A stretch of DNA of 36,553 nucleotides from Desulfobacterales bacterium. Its GTDB lineage: Bacteria; Desulfobacterota; Desulfobacteria; Desulfobacterales; JAIPEE01. A program made the position numbers and the translations under genes. Positions within the stretch are counted from its first letter, which is position 1; each line of letters opens with the position of its first letter. Below, in pieces: positions 16,166-23,423 of the stretch. The notes under the pieces were generated by a model that ran no database searches, had not been told where the DNA came from, and saw only the letters and a program-made list of their open reading frames with translations. The stretch is taken from assembly GCA_021737275.1 (NCBI GenBank), contig JAIPEE010000037.1:1-36553 (forward strand), read 5' to 3'.

Positions 16166-17429
16166 TAGGCCATGCACTTTCTTCTTCATCTACAGGTTTT
16201 GAAAATTCTTTTGGTTTCTCATATACTTTAATTGCTTCATCTGCCACGGGTAATTCAGGCAAATCTTTCACTTTCGGAAGTCGTTTTCGGCGAACTTTTG
16301 CAGGGATAAAATCTCTCATTAATTCAAGTTTTCCGAAACAAAGCAGTCGATCATCTGCTTCCAATTGTCTTTGAGATCGAGGGTTGGGAATAACTGTCGT
16401 ATCGCGTTTAAGGGTTAGTATGATAATATCCTTTTCACGTAATCCGGATTCCTGAATAGTTTTTCCAATGTAAATTGACCCTTCAGGAATGTAAATTTCA
16501 GCTACACCATAACCCCGGCTGACAGTCAATCTCTGACGAAGATCTATTTCCGGGAAATTAACCTGAGCGGCAATGTAGTCAATAATAGAACCGGCAATAT
16601 CGAGTTGTGTACATCCCTCAATACCTTCCAGACCGGGAGAGGAATTGACTTCCATAATTTGAGGACCGTCTTTACCCTCAAGCAGATCAACACCGGCAAC
16701 TCTGAGGCCCATTATCTGGGCGGCCCGGACAGCCGTTTCTGTATATACCTCATTAAGTATTACCGGTTCCGCCCGTCCGCCACGGTGGACATTACTACGA
16801 AATTCCTGCCCTTGGGCAATTCGACGCATGGCGCCAACCACCTGATTTCCTACAACAAATGCCCTGATATCACGACCTTTACTTTCAGCAACAAATTTCT
16901 GAATTAATACGTTTTGCTTCTGACTTTGGAGCATTTCAATGATGGCCTCTGCCGAATTAACGGATTCAGCCAAAAGTACGCCTATCCCCTGAGTTCCCTC
17001 CAGCAATTTGATGATAACAGGGGCACCGCCAACTCTTTCTATTGCCGGTAAAACATCTTTCTTGTCACGCACAAAAGTTGTTTTAGGTATGCCAATAAGG
17101 TGTCTGCTGAGTATTTGAAGGCTTCGGAGCTTATCTCTTGAGGTGGTAATGCTTGCAGCTGAGTTTGCACAGAAAATATCCATCTGTTCAAATTGGCGGA
17201 CAACAGCTGTTCCGTAATAGGTAATTGAAGCACCGATTCTTGGAAGAATGGCATCGTAAAGCGGCAGTTGTTTTTGATGATAGTAAAGGTCAGGGTTACC
17301 CTGCTCAAGGTCAATTGAAAACTTGAGTGTATTAAGAATTTTAACCTCGTGGCCTCGCTGCTCGGCAGCTTCACGAAGCCGACGTGTACTGTAGCATTTA
17401 GGGCTACATGAAAGGATCCCAAGTTTCAT
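16158..17429 (-). CDS. rimK: RimK-type ATP-grasp glutamate ligase fused to an RCK_C domain
   Basis: A 423-aa protein. Residues 1-~290 align in order with E. coli RimK (ribosomal protein S6--L-glutamate ligase): DAILPRIGASITYYGTA, the ATP-binding GTQGIGV (145-151), FRSNVHRGG, and the Mg-binding MEVNSSPGLEG (259-269). E. coli RimK ends near residue 300. Here an additional domain (about 303-375: GVAEIYIPEGSIYIGKTIQ ... LEADDRLLCFGK) has the RCK_C/TrkA-C pattern, followed by a Lys/Pro/Glu-rich tail. RimK adds glutamates to the C-terminus of S6 and makes poly-glutamate. The RCK_C domain suggests allosteric control by an ion or nucleotide. It sits six bases after the RimB-like gene and overlaps the deacylase gene. 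Confidence 0.9.
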   Translation of the reverse strand: MKLGILSCSPKCYSTRRLREAAEQRGHEVKILNTLKFSIDLEQGNPDLYYHQKQLPLYDAILPRIGASITYYGTAVVRQFEQMDIFCANSAASITTSRDKLRSLQILSRHLIGIPKTTFVRDKKDVLPAIERVGGAPVIIKLLEGTQGIGVLLAESVNSAEAIIEMLQSQKQNVLIQKFVAESKGRDIRAFVVGNQVVGAMRRIAQGQEFRSNVHRGGRAEPVILNEVYTETAVRAAQIMGLRVAGVDLLEGKDGPQIMEVNSSPGLEGIEGCTQLDIAGSIIDYIAAQVNFPEIDLRQRLTVSRGYGVAEIYIPEGSIYIGKTIQESGLREKDIIILTLKRDTTVIPNPRSQRQLEADDRLLCFGKLELMRDFIPAKVRRKRLPKVKDLPELPVADEAIKVYEKPKEFSKPVDEEESAWPNG

Positions 17430-17435
17430 ATTACC

Positions 17436-17936
17436 TCATTTCAGTTTTGATTTTTTGGAAGTTTTTAAAATTGGCTTTGTTTTTTTATTGGCGGGTTTTC
17501 CGTTATAATAAGATCGCCCTGCATCAACAAGAAAACGATGCCGAAAGGCTTCCCGACCAAGCAACATACGAAATCCCATTTCGTCCCGTCTTGCAAGAGT
17601 TAATTCAACCGGCCATGTCTGGCCGAGGATTGATATATTGGTGATGATAACCGGTCTTAATGAAGCTGTTCCGCTTGAACTGCGAATGGACCTGAATTCA
17701 AGAATCTTCGATTCCAGATTAACCGTTTTTTCCTTTTTCCGCTGAACCGGATAAATTTTGAAACGTACCCACTTTAAACCATCTTTCTCAAATACGTGCT
17801 GATCAAATGCATGAAGCGATGAAGACCTGGCACCGGTATCAACCTTTACCTTAATCATATTAATGCCAAAATCAGGTAGGCCGACCCATTCACGCCAGCC
17901 GATAGTTTGTAAAGGTGTTTTGATTTTTTTTACCAC
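17436..17936 (-). CDS. RimB-like retropepsin-type protease ('ATP-dependent zinc protease', COG4067)
   Basis: A 166-aa protein of the family formerly labelled putative ATP-dependent zinc protease. It has the aspartic-protease-like motif VKVDTGARSSSLHA (Asp33-Thr-Gly-Ala), a central RSSSGTASLRPVI stretch and MLLGREAFRHRFLVD near the end. In Pseudomonas, the RimB protein of the rimABK system trims glutamates added by RimK. A Lys-rich C-terminus follows the core. It is the first gene of a tight three-gene operon with the RimK-RCK_C ligase and the deacylase, which supports the same ligase-protease pairing. No strong ribosome site is visible before the ATG. Confidence 0.8.
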   Translation of the reverse strand: MVKKIKTPLQTIGWREWVGLPDFGINMIKVKVDTGARSSSLHAFDQHVFEKDGLKWVRFKIYPVQRKKEKTVNLESKILEFRSIRSSSGTASLRPVIITNISILGQTWPVELTLARRDEMGFRMLLGREAFRHRFLVDAGRSYYNGKPANKKTKPILKTSKKSKLK

Positions 17937-18252
17937 TTCATCTCACAAAAGACCATATTGCCTGAATCTGTTTTCCTGATTCATTATTCCGGTTCAGCAT
18001 CAGGAGATATCGTTTTGAATATAAATACATTAACAATTGAGTATCTGATTTATACCTGTCAAGAGATACTTTACCTATTCCAAGTATAGTGGTATTAATA
18101 TAACCACTTTTCCTGGTCGAAATCAGACAGGGTTTAACAAACTATAATAGATATCGTTTTTATATTCAATATTTAAAATACGCCAATTGTTTCATTTTAT
18201 ATGATTTTATTTCAATGGTGAGATTATTTTCAGAACCAGGTAAGGAGGTCTG
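17937..18252. other. Divergent intergenic region with an inverted repeat
   Basis: 316 AT-rich bases between the rimB-like gene (-) and the MscS gene (+). It contains the dyad AGTGGT (18088-18093) / ACCACT (18103-18108) around a 9-base AT centre, about 155 bases upstream of each start codon. This could be an operator shared by both directions. AAGGAGGTCTG just before 18253 is the strong ribosome site of the MscS gene. No gene or RNA was recognised. Confidence 0.45.
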
Positions 18253-19380
18253 ATGTTTTCAAGCGATATGTGGCATGGGGTGACATGGCAACAGATTTTA
18301 ATTTCCGCAGTCATATTTCTGGTTGTTATCATATTTGAAAGACTGCTTCTCAAGTATATTAAAATCAAATCATCACAATTAGAAATTGAAGATACAAAAA
18401 CATCCTGGATTAATTTATTTCTGATTGCATTTTCAAGACCCATAAGTCTTATGCTTTGGGTATATGGCATTTACTGGGCCTTGTTGTCACTCGTTTCCGG
18501 TTTTGATGCAATATTATTATCAAAAATAGAAAATATTTTAGAAAACTCAGTTGATATTTTAACTGTTTTTTCCATTTTCTGGTTTTTATTCAGACTGGTT
18601 AAACTGGTGGATGTCTATTTGAGAAACTGGGCAACCAGGACTGAAGCATTAATGGATGACATTCTTGTTCCGTTGATTGGGAAATGTCTGAGATTTATAA
18701 TTGCCGTTATCGGCGGTATCATGCTTGTTCAGAACATGACGGGCATCGAGCTAAAACCGCTCATTGCATCCCTTGGCATTGGCGGTCTGGCTGTCGCATT
18801 GGCCTCAAAAGAATCAATTGCCAATTTTTTCGGAACAATTACCATACTATTTGATCAGCCTTTTCACGTTGGTGAACGAATAACGATTGATAAATATGAT
18901 GGTGTGGTTGAGTCTGTGGGGTTGAGAAGCACACGGATAAGAACACTGAGCGGTCATCTGGTAACCATTCCCAATGAAAAAGTAGTTAATTCATCTATTG
19001 AAAATGTTGCCAAACGCCCACATATAAGATGGCTGACCAATATCGGTATTACTTATGATACCCCGGTCGAAAAAGTTAGGGTTGCCGTACAAGTAATCCG
19101 TGATATACTTGAAAACCATGAAGGTATGAACAGTGAATTTCCGCCACGCGTATTTTTTAACGGATTTAATGATTACAGCCTGAACATTACCGTACTTGCA
19201 TGGTATCATCCGCCTGATTACTGGACATATCAGGCATGGCTGCAGGATACCTGTAGTGAAATCATGTATCGTTTTGCAGAAGAGGGGATTAATTTTGCAT
19301 TTCCAACTCAAACGATTCATCTGGCCAACGATGATAAACGGCAAATTAAAATGGATTTGATAAATTCTGAAAATATATAA
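18253..19380 (+). CDS. MscS family mechanosensitive channel
   Basis: A 375-aa inner-membrane channel with four to five N-terminal helices. The pore-lining helix is recognisable by its Gly/Ala-rich stretch ASLGIGGLAVALASKESIAN, followed by FFGTITILFDQPFHVGERI and the beta domain carrying GVVESVGLRSTRIRT and VTIPN. The C-terminal alpha/beta domain is complete. MscS channels release solutes on hypo-osmotic shock; some conduct specific ions. A perfect AAGGAGG precedes the ATG. CorA follows 21 bases later, so these two form an operon divergent from rimB-rimK. Confidence 0.9.
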   Translation: MFSSDMWHGVTWQQILISAVIFLVVIIFERLLLKYIKIKSSQLEIEDTKTSWINLFLIAFSRPISLMLWVYGIYWALLSLVSGFDAILLSKIENILENSVDILTVFSIFWFLFRLVKLVDVYLRNWATRTEALMDDILVPLIGKCLRFIIAVIGGIMLVQNMTGIELKPLIASLGIGGLAVALASKESIANFFGTITILFDQPFHVGERITIDKYDGVVESVGLRSTRIRTLSGHLVTIPNEKVVNSSIENVAKRPHIRWLTNIGITYDTPVEKVRVAVQVIRDILENHEGMNSEFPPRVFFNGFNDYSLNITVLAWYHPPDYWTYQAWLQDTCSEIMYRFAEEGINFAFPTQTIHLANDDKRQIKMDLINSENI

Positions 19381-19401
19381 AGCGTGTAAAAGGAGACGTT
19401 C

Positions 19402-20463
19402 GTGTTTAAATTCATAAAAAAATCATCCAAAACGCCTGGAATGCCTCCCGGTGCGTTAGTTCATGTTGGTGATAAGAAGACGGATGTGACAAATATTCAG
19501 TTGTTTGATTATGGTCAGGGTAAGTGTATTGCAAAAAATATTGATAATCTTGAAGAGATTAAAGAGTGTCATAAAACCGAATCTGTAACATGGCTTAATA
19601 TTACCGGACTGCATGATACCCGGATAATTGAACAGATAGGAAATATTTTCTCTCTTCATCCGCTTGTTTTGGAAGATATTGTTAACACCGGGCACCGTCC
19701 AAAAGTTGAAGAACACGATGACTATTTTTTTATCGTATTGAAAATGCTTTATCTTGATAAAGACAAGGCGCTTTGTTCAGAACAGGTCAGTCTTATACTT
19801 GGTGAACATTTTCTGATTACGTTTCAGGAAATAGAAGGCGACGTATTCAGTGCCGTTCGTGAAAGAATCAAGAATGGCAAGGGTCGTATAAGGAAAATGG
19901 ACTGCGATTATCTGGCTTACGCCTTAATCGACGCCATTGTTGATCACTATATCCATATCATGGGAGAAGCTGGGGATCAGATCGAAATGGTTGAACTGGA
20001 ACTTGAAACAGACCCGACCCAGCAAACCATGGAAAAACTGCACTCAATAAAACGGGAGATGCTTTATTTGAGAAAGCGGATAATGCCGGTACGGGAGATG
20101 CTTAATCTACTGATAAAAAGCGAATCGCCATTAATTCAGGAAAAAACGGTTGTTTTCTTTAGAGATGTATATGATCACATCAATCATGTAATTGATACCA
20201 TAGAAACATTCCGTGATCTTCTTTCAAGTATGCTGGATCTTTATCTGTCCATTGTCAGCAACAGAATGAACGAAGTAATGAAAGTGCTGACCATTATTGC
20301 TACCATATTTATTCCCATTACTTTTGTGGCTGGTATTTATGGCATGAATTTTGAGAATATGCCTGAGTTGAAATGGTCCTTTGGCTATTCGATGGTATGG
20401 ATAATTATAGGTGTCGTTACAGGGGTTATGTTGATATATTTCAAACGAAAAAAATGGCTTTGA
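19402..20463 (+). CDS. corA: CorA-type magnesium/cobalt channel
   Basis: A 353-aa protein with a large cytoplasmic N-terminal domain and two C-terminal transmembrane helices. The signature GMN motif (YGMNFENMP, 314-316) lies between them, and the very end is basic (KRKKWL). CorA forms pentameric Mg2+ channels. The start is GTG 19402 with AAAGGAGA upstream. It lies 21 bases after the MscS gene. No M-box riboswitch was seen, as expected for an operon-internal gene. The next gene is 500 bases away. Confidence 0.92.
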   Translation: MFKFIKKSSKTPGMPPGALVHVGDKKTDVTNIQLFDYGQGKCIAKNIDNLEEIKECHKTESVTWLNITGLHDTRIIEQIGNIFSLHPLVLEDIVNTGHRPKVEEHDDYFFIVLKMLYLDKDKALCSEQVSLILGEHFLITFQEIEGDVFSAVRERIKNGKGRIRKMDCDYLAYALIDAIVDHYIHIMGEAGDQIEMVELELETDPTQQTMEKLHSIKREMLYLRKRIMPVREMLNLLIKSESPLIQEKTVVFFRDVYDHINHVIDTIETFRDLLSSMLDLYLSIVSNRMNEVMKVLTIIATIFIPITFVAGIYGMNFENMPELKWSFGYSMVWIIIGVVTGVMLIYFKRKKWL

Positions 20464-20639
20464 TTATTAAGTTGGTTGAACCTGGCTTTCAGACACATAT
20501 TTTTTTGAATACCAATTAGATTATATGTGCTCATCTTAATAAAGAACCGGCCAATTGCATTGAGGCCTTAGTTACCGGTTAAAAACTGTTGTTCAGTGAT
20601 AATTCTGAGATTGAAAGTTGATGCGAATTTGTTTGCGAA

Positions 20640-20676
20640 TATGGTCATATATGACCATCGATCATATATGACCATA
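20640..20676 (+). promoter_or_regulatory. Paired palindromic repeats, candidate activator-binding sites
   Basis: TATGGTCATATATGA (20640-20654) and TCATATATGACCATA (20662-20676) are exact inverted repeats. The 14-mer TCATATATGACCAT also occurs as direct repeats at 20645 and 20662 (17-base period). The 18-mer at 20641-20658 is itself a perfect palindrome. Two sites spaced about 1.6 helical turns apart, ~100 bases upstream of a -24/-12-like promoter, fit an enhancer-binding-protein site. Confidence 0.6.
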
Positions 20677-20772
20677 TTTTAATACTCTTGCCTCCTTCCC
20701 CGATTCTTTTCTTTTATAAAAAATTTCTTACATATCAGCTCGTTATATTACTGTTACTCAAACCCAAGCCAC

Positions 20773-20789
20773 TTGGCACGAAATTTGAG
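20773..20789 (+). promoter_or_regulatory. Sigma-54-like (-24/-12) promoter
   Basis: TTGGCACGAAATTTGAG matches the sigma-54 consensus YTGGCACG-N4-TTGCW at every conserved place except the last C of TTGC, which is A. Spacing between the -24 GG and the -12 element is exact. The predicted start of transcription near 20800 would give a ~170-nt leader before hflK. The mismatch is at an important base, so function is not certain. Confidence 0.5.
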
Positions 20790-20872
20790 TATATGATTAC
20801 AAGAAGTTTGAATTTATTTAATAACAGCTTGGGAGAAAAAAGCTAATATGAATTTTCATACCGGCAAATGAT

Positions 20873-20934
20873 CTATTTTATCCAAAATAGCGACATTGTG
20901 AGCACAATGGTGGGACTACTGCAGGTACCACCTG
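20873..20934 (+). repeat. Three tandem inverted repeats in the hflK leader
   Basis: CTATTTT-ATCC-AAAATAG (20873-20890), CATTGTG-AG-CACAATG (20894-20909) and CAGGT-ACC-ACCTG (20922-20934) follow one another within 62 bases; an alternative pairing is GGTGG (20909-20913) with CCACC (20928-20932). As RNA these would form consecutive short hairpins ahead of the ribosome site. As DNA, the middle one looks like a 16-bp operator. Confidence 0.5.
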
Positions 20935-21011
20935 GAGTCACACTATTTGAACGTCTGAAGGAGGTAAGTTATGACTGAATTGAATCAACTTCCGGGGGTA
21001 ACACGCCGACG

Positions 21012-22022
21012 TTGGATGACGTGCTGAAAAATATTCGAAAACAGTTTGAAAGATTTAAAAGCGGTCCGGTCCTCATCCTTGTCGCCAGTGTGGTGGTAGT
21101 GGTGGTCTTCTGGACTGCATGGTTCACCGTCCAACCGGAGGAAACGGGCATTGTACAGCGCTTCGGCAAGGTCATACGCACGGCCGGTCCGGGACTGCAT
21201 TTCAAATTTCCTTATGGTATCGAAAAGGTCCGTATGTTGCCAACGGCTCGTGTGCTCAAAGAAGAGTTCGGGTTTCGGACGGTCTCGGTTTCCACTGTTC
21301 CCGGTGAAAAGACCCGCTTTGATACGCGCGGCGCCTATAAGGATGAGTCGCTGATGCTCACCGGGGATTTGAACGTCATCGATGTTCAGTGGATAGTCCA
21401 GTATCGCATCGAAGACCCGATCCGCTACCTGTTTCAGGTCCGCGACACTTCGAAAACAATCCGCGACACTACCGAGGCGGTCATGCGCCGAGCGGTCGGA
21501 AACCGTTTGGGCAGTGATGTACTGACCACCGGACGGGTGGCGGTGGCCAGTGAAGCCAAAATCGAGATTCAGAAAATCCTTACAACCTATGAGTCCGGAG
21601 TGCGTCTGGTTACTGTCGAACTTCAGGATGTGACTCCTCCGGATACGGTTAAACCGGCCTTCAATGAAGTCAACGAGTCGCGTCAGGATAAAGAGCAAAC
21701 GATCAATAAAGCCCAGGAACAGGCCAACCGGGAAATCCCCAAAGCCCGGGGGGTGGCTACGCAAAGCATCAGCGAGGCTGAAGGTTACGCATTGGAACGC
21801 GTAAACCGGGCCAAAGGAGAGGCCACCCGTTTTGAGGCCATTTTAGGACAATACGAACAGGCGCCGCAGGTTACGCGCCGGCGGCTGTATCTGGAAGCCA
21901 TGACCGGTTTCCTGTCAGACATGAAAGGACTCTATATTGTGGATAAGGACCAGAAGGCCATGGTGCCCTGGCTCCCATTGGAATCCAGTGGGCAACCATC
22001 AGCACAAGGGAGGCAACCATGA
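21012..22022 (+). CDS. hflK: HflK-like SPFH protease modulator (start probably frameshifted)
   Basis: A 336-aa membrane-anchored SPFH/prohibitin-domain protein: one transmembrane helix (residues ~18-38), then VQPEETGIVQRFGKV opening the SPFH domain, then a long Glu/Arg/Ala-rich coiled coil (KAQEQANREIPKARG). HflK with HflC forms cages around the FtsH protease. The open frame has only TTG 21012 as start, with no ribosome site. The perfect GGAGGT and ATG 20971 lie upstream in another frame. Reading the frame upstream of the TTG gives STSGGNTPTLDDVLKNI, like normal HflK N-termini, so one base appears lost near 20976-20980. Overlaps hflC by 4 bases (ATGA). Confidence 0.8.
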   Translation: MDDVLKNIRKQFERFKSGPVLILVASVVVVVVFWTAWFTVQPEETGIVQRFGKVIRTAGPGLHFKFPYGIEKVRMLPTARVLKEEFGFRTVSVSTVPGEKTRFDTRGAYKDESLMLTGDLNVIDVQWIVQYRIEDPIRYLFQVRDTSKTIRDTTEAVMRRAVGNRLGSDVLTTGRVAVASEAKIEIQKILTTYESGVRLVTVELQDVTPPDTVKPAFNEVNESRQDKEQTINKAQEQANREIPKARGVATQSISEAEGYALERVNRAKGEATRFEAILGQYEQAPQVTRRRLYLEAMTGFLSDMKGLYIVDKDQKAMVPWLPLESSGQPSAQGRQP

Positions 22023-22987
22023 AGTTTACCTTAAAAGCAGTAATCATCGCAATAGCGATGGTGATCGTTATCGTAGTCTATGGCGGTCTATATACATTGG
22101 AAGAGGGCCTGCAGGCTATTGTCGTTCAGTTTGGCCGACCTGTTGGGGAACCGGTAACCGAGGCGGGGCTGCATATGAAACTCCCCTTTGTGCAGGAGGT
22201 CCGACGATTCGAAAAGCGTCTGCTGGTCTGGGACGGTGACCCGAACCAGGTTCCCACCAAGGGGCGCGAGTTCATCTGGGTGGATACCACCGCCCGATGG
22301 CGGATTGCCGACGCGAAAAAGTTTCTGGAGAATGTGGCCAGCGAAGAGGGGGCCCAGTCGCGCTTGAACGATATTCTCGATTCGGTGGTACGCGACCAGG
22401 TGTCAAGCAGCGAACTCGTTGAACTCGTGCGCAGCGCATCGTGGGAAGTGCCCGAGGGCGAAGCCCTGAAGGAGATACCAAAGGAGCGCGAAGAGGAGCT
22501 TAAAAGGGAGATTGCCCGCGGCAGGGAGGAGATCACCCGAACGATACTGACTGAAGCTCAGAAAATCATCCCGCAATACGGCATCGAACTGGTGGATGTG
22601 CGCATCAAGCGCCTCGACTACGTTGAAAGCGTCCGTGAAAAGGTCTATGAACGCATGATTTCCGAGCGCAAGCGCATTGCCGCGCAGTTCCGTTCCGAAG
22701 GTGAGGGACGCAGCGCCGAGATACTCGGGACAATGGAAAAAGAGCTACGCCAGATTCGCTCAACGGCTTACCGCCAAGTGCAGGAGATCCAAGGCAAAGC
22801 CGACGCTGAAGCGACGCAAATCTACGGCCAGGCGTATAATAAAAATCCGGAATTCTATGCCTTTTTGCGTACCCTTGAAAGCTACAAGGAGAAAACGAAT
22901 AAGAATTCCGTACTGATCCTCACCACGGACAGCGACTTCTATCAATATATCAAGCAGGCAAGCCCCGGAGAAAGGCGGGACCGATGA
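22019..22987 (+). CDS. hflC: HflC-like SPFH protease modulator
   Basis: A 322-aa partner of HflK. An N-terminal transmembrane helix (~6-25) is followed by the SPFH domain (GLQAIVVQFGRPVGEPV, LHMKLPFVQEVRRFEKR). The C-terminal coiled coil includes ERKRIAAQFRSEGEGRSAEI and the conserved DAEATQIYGQAYNKNPEFY, both typical of HflC. GGGAGG lies before the ATG, whose first bases overlap the hflK stop, showing tight coupling. FtsH itself is not in the window. Codon use is visibly richer in G and C than in the genes upstream of 20.5 kb. Confidence 0.92.
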   Translation: MKFTLKAVIIAIAMVIVIVVYGGLYTLEEGLQAIVVQFGRPVGEPVTEAGLHMKLPFVQEVRRFEKRLLVWDGDPNQVPTKGREFIWVDTTARWRIADAKKFLENVASEEGAQSRLNDILDSVVRDQVSSSELVELVRSASWEVPEGEALKEIPKEREEELKREIARGREEITRTILTEAQKIIPQYGIELVDVRIKRLDYVESVREKVYERMISERKRIAAQFRSEGEGRSAEILGTMEKELRQIRSTAYRQVQEIQGKADAEATQIYGQAYNKNPEFYAFLRTLESYKEKTNKNSVLILTTDSDFYQYIKQASPGERRDR

Positions 22988-23079
22988 ATGTCGATGCGTT
23001 GACATTATCCACTCATGGAGAGACGGCATGTTGCCGGGAAAAAAGCCAACAATTAAACAATTAGATAAGGAGAACACCC

Positions 23080-23328
23080 ATGATCGATAAAGACGAACTT
23101 TGCCAAAAGATCAGAGATATTTATCCGGACATCGGAGAATGCGGCATTGATATCGATGTTGAATTCGATGAGACCAACCAGCGGTGGGTGGTCGATTTGA
23201 AAAAAGGTTCCCGTCAAATGAAGACCTTTCTGGAAGAAGGGGATGCGGAATTCTGCCTGCAAGGCCGACAGTGTGTGAGTCTAAGCATTGAAATCGGTCA
23301 ATTGCGTGACACTATCGCGCGCATGTGA
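23080..23328 (+). CDS. Unknown 82-aa acidic protein between hflC and korA
   Basis: Not recognised. A short soluble protein with no transmembrane segment or signal. It is acidic in the first half and has four Cys spread along it (one near residue 8, one near 20, two near 59-65). It includes a predicted beta-rich centre (DIDVEFDETNQRWVVDLKK). AAGGAGAACACCC precedes ATG 23080. It shares strand, spacing and GC-rich composition with hflC and korA, so it is probably a real gene of the cassette. The layout suggests a small binding or regulatory protein, but nothing more can be said. Confidence 0.7.
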   Translation: MIDKDELCQKIRDIYPDIGECGIDIDVEFDETNQRWVVDLKKGSRQMKTFLEEGDAEFCLQGRQCVSLSIEIGQLRDTIARM

Positions 23329-23423
23329 CGTCACATTCAGAACGGCTGACGCTCGGATGAACGGCAATGAGGCCTTCGACGCATAAGGGCTGCGGTCGCA
23401 ATGAGAGTAAAGGAGATATTTGA

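Larger units (their letters stand above)
20464..20970. other. 507-base regulatory region between corA and hflK
   Basis: No gene was found here. It contains, in order: an imperfect hairpin after corA (GAACCGG / CCGGTT, 20545-20580 area) without a T run, paired palindromes (20640-20676), a sigma-54-like promoter (20774-20788), several small inverted repeats in the presumed leader (20826-20934) and the strong ribosome site GAAGGAGGTAAG (20958-20968) before ATG 20971. It also marks the left edge of the GC-richer cassette. Confidence 0.6.

Noticed and set aside
20545-20580. GAACCGG / CCGGTT pairing after corA as a terminator.
   Set aside because: Stem only about six base pairs with a 24-base loop and no T run on the + strand.
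20894-20909. CATTGTGAGCACAATG as a lac-operator-like LacI-family site.
   Set aside because: The resemblance to the lac operator is only to its symmetric core; with no LacI-family gene in the window it is listed only as an inverted repeat.
20985-21764. 259-codon - strand frame opposite hflK.
   Set aside because: An antisense frame caused by GC-rich codon bias; no ribosome site or recognisable motif, while HflK motifs are continuous on the + strand.
23028-23090. 20-codon frame between hflC and the 82-aa gene.
   Set aside because: No ribosome site, overlaps the start of the 82-aa gene, nothing to support translation.
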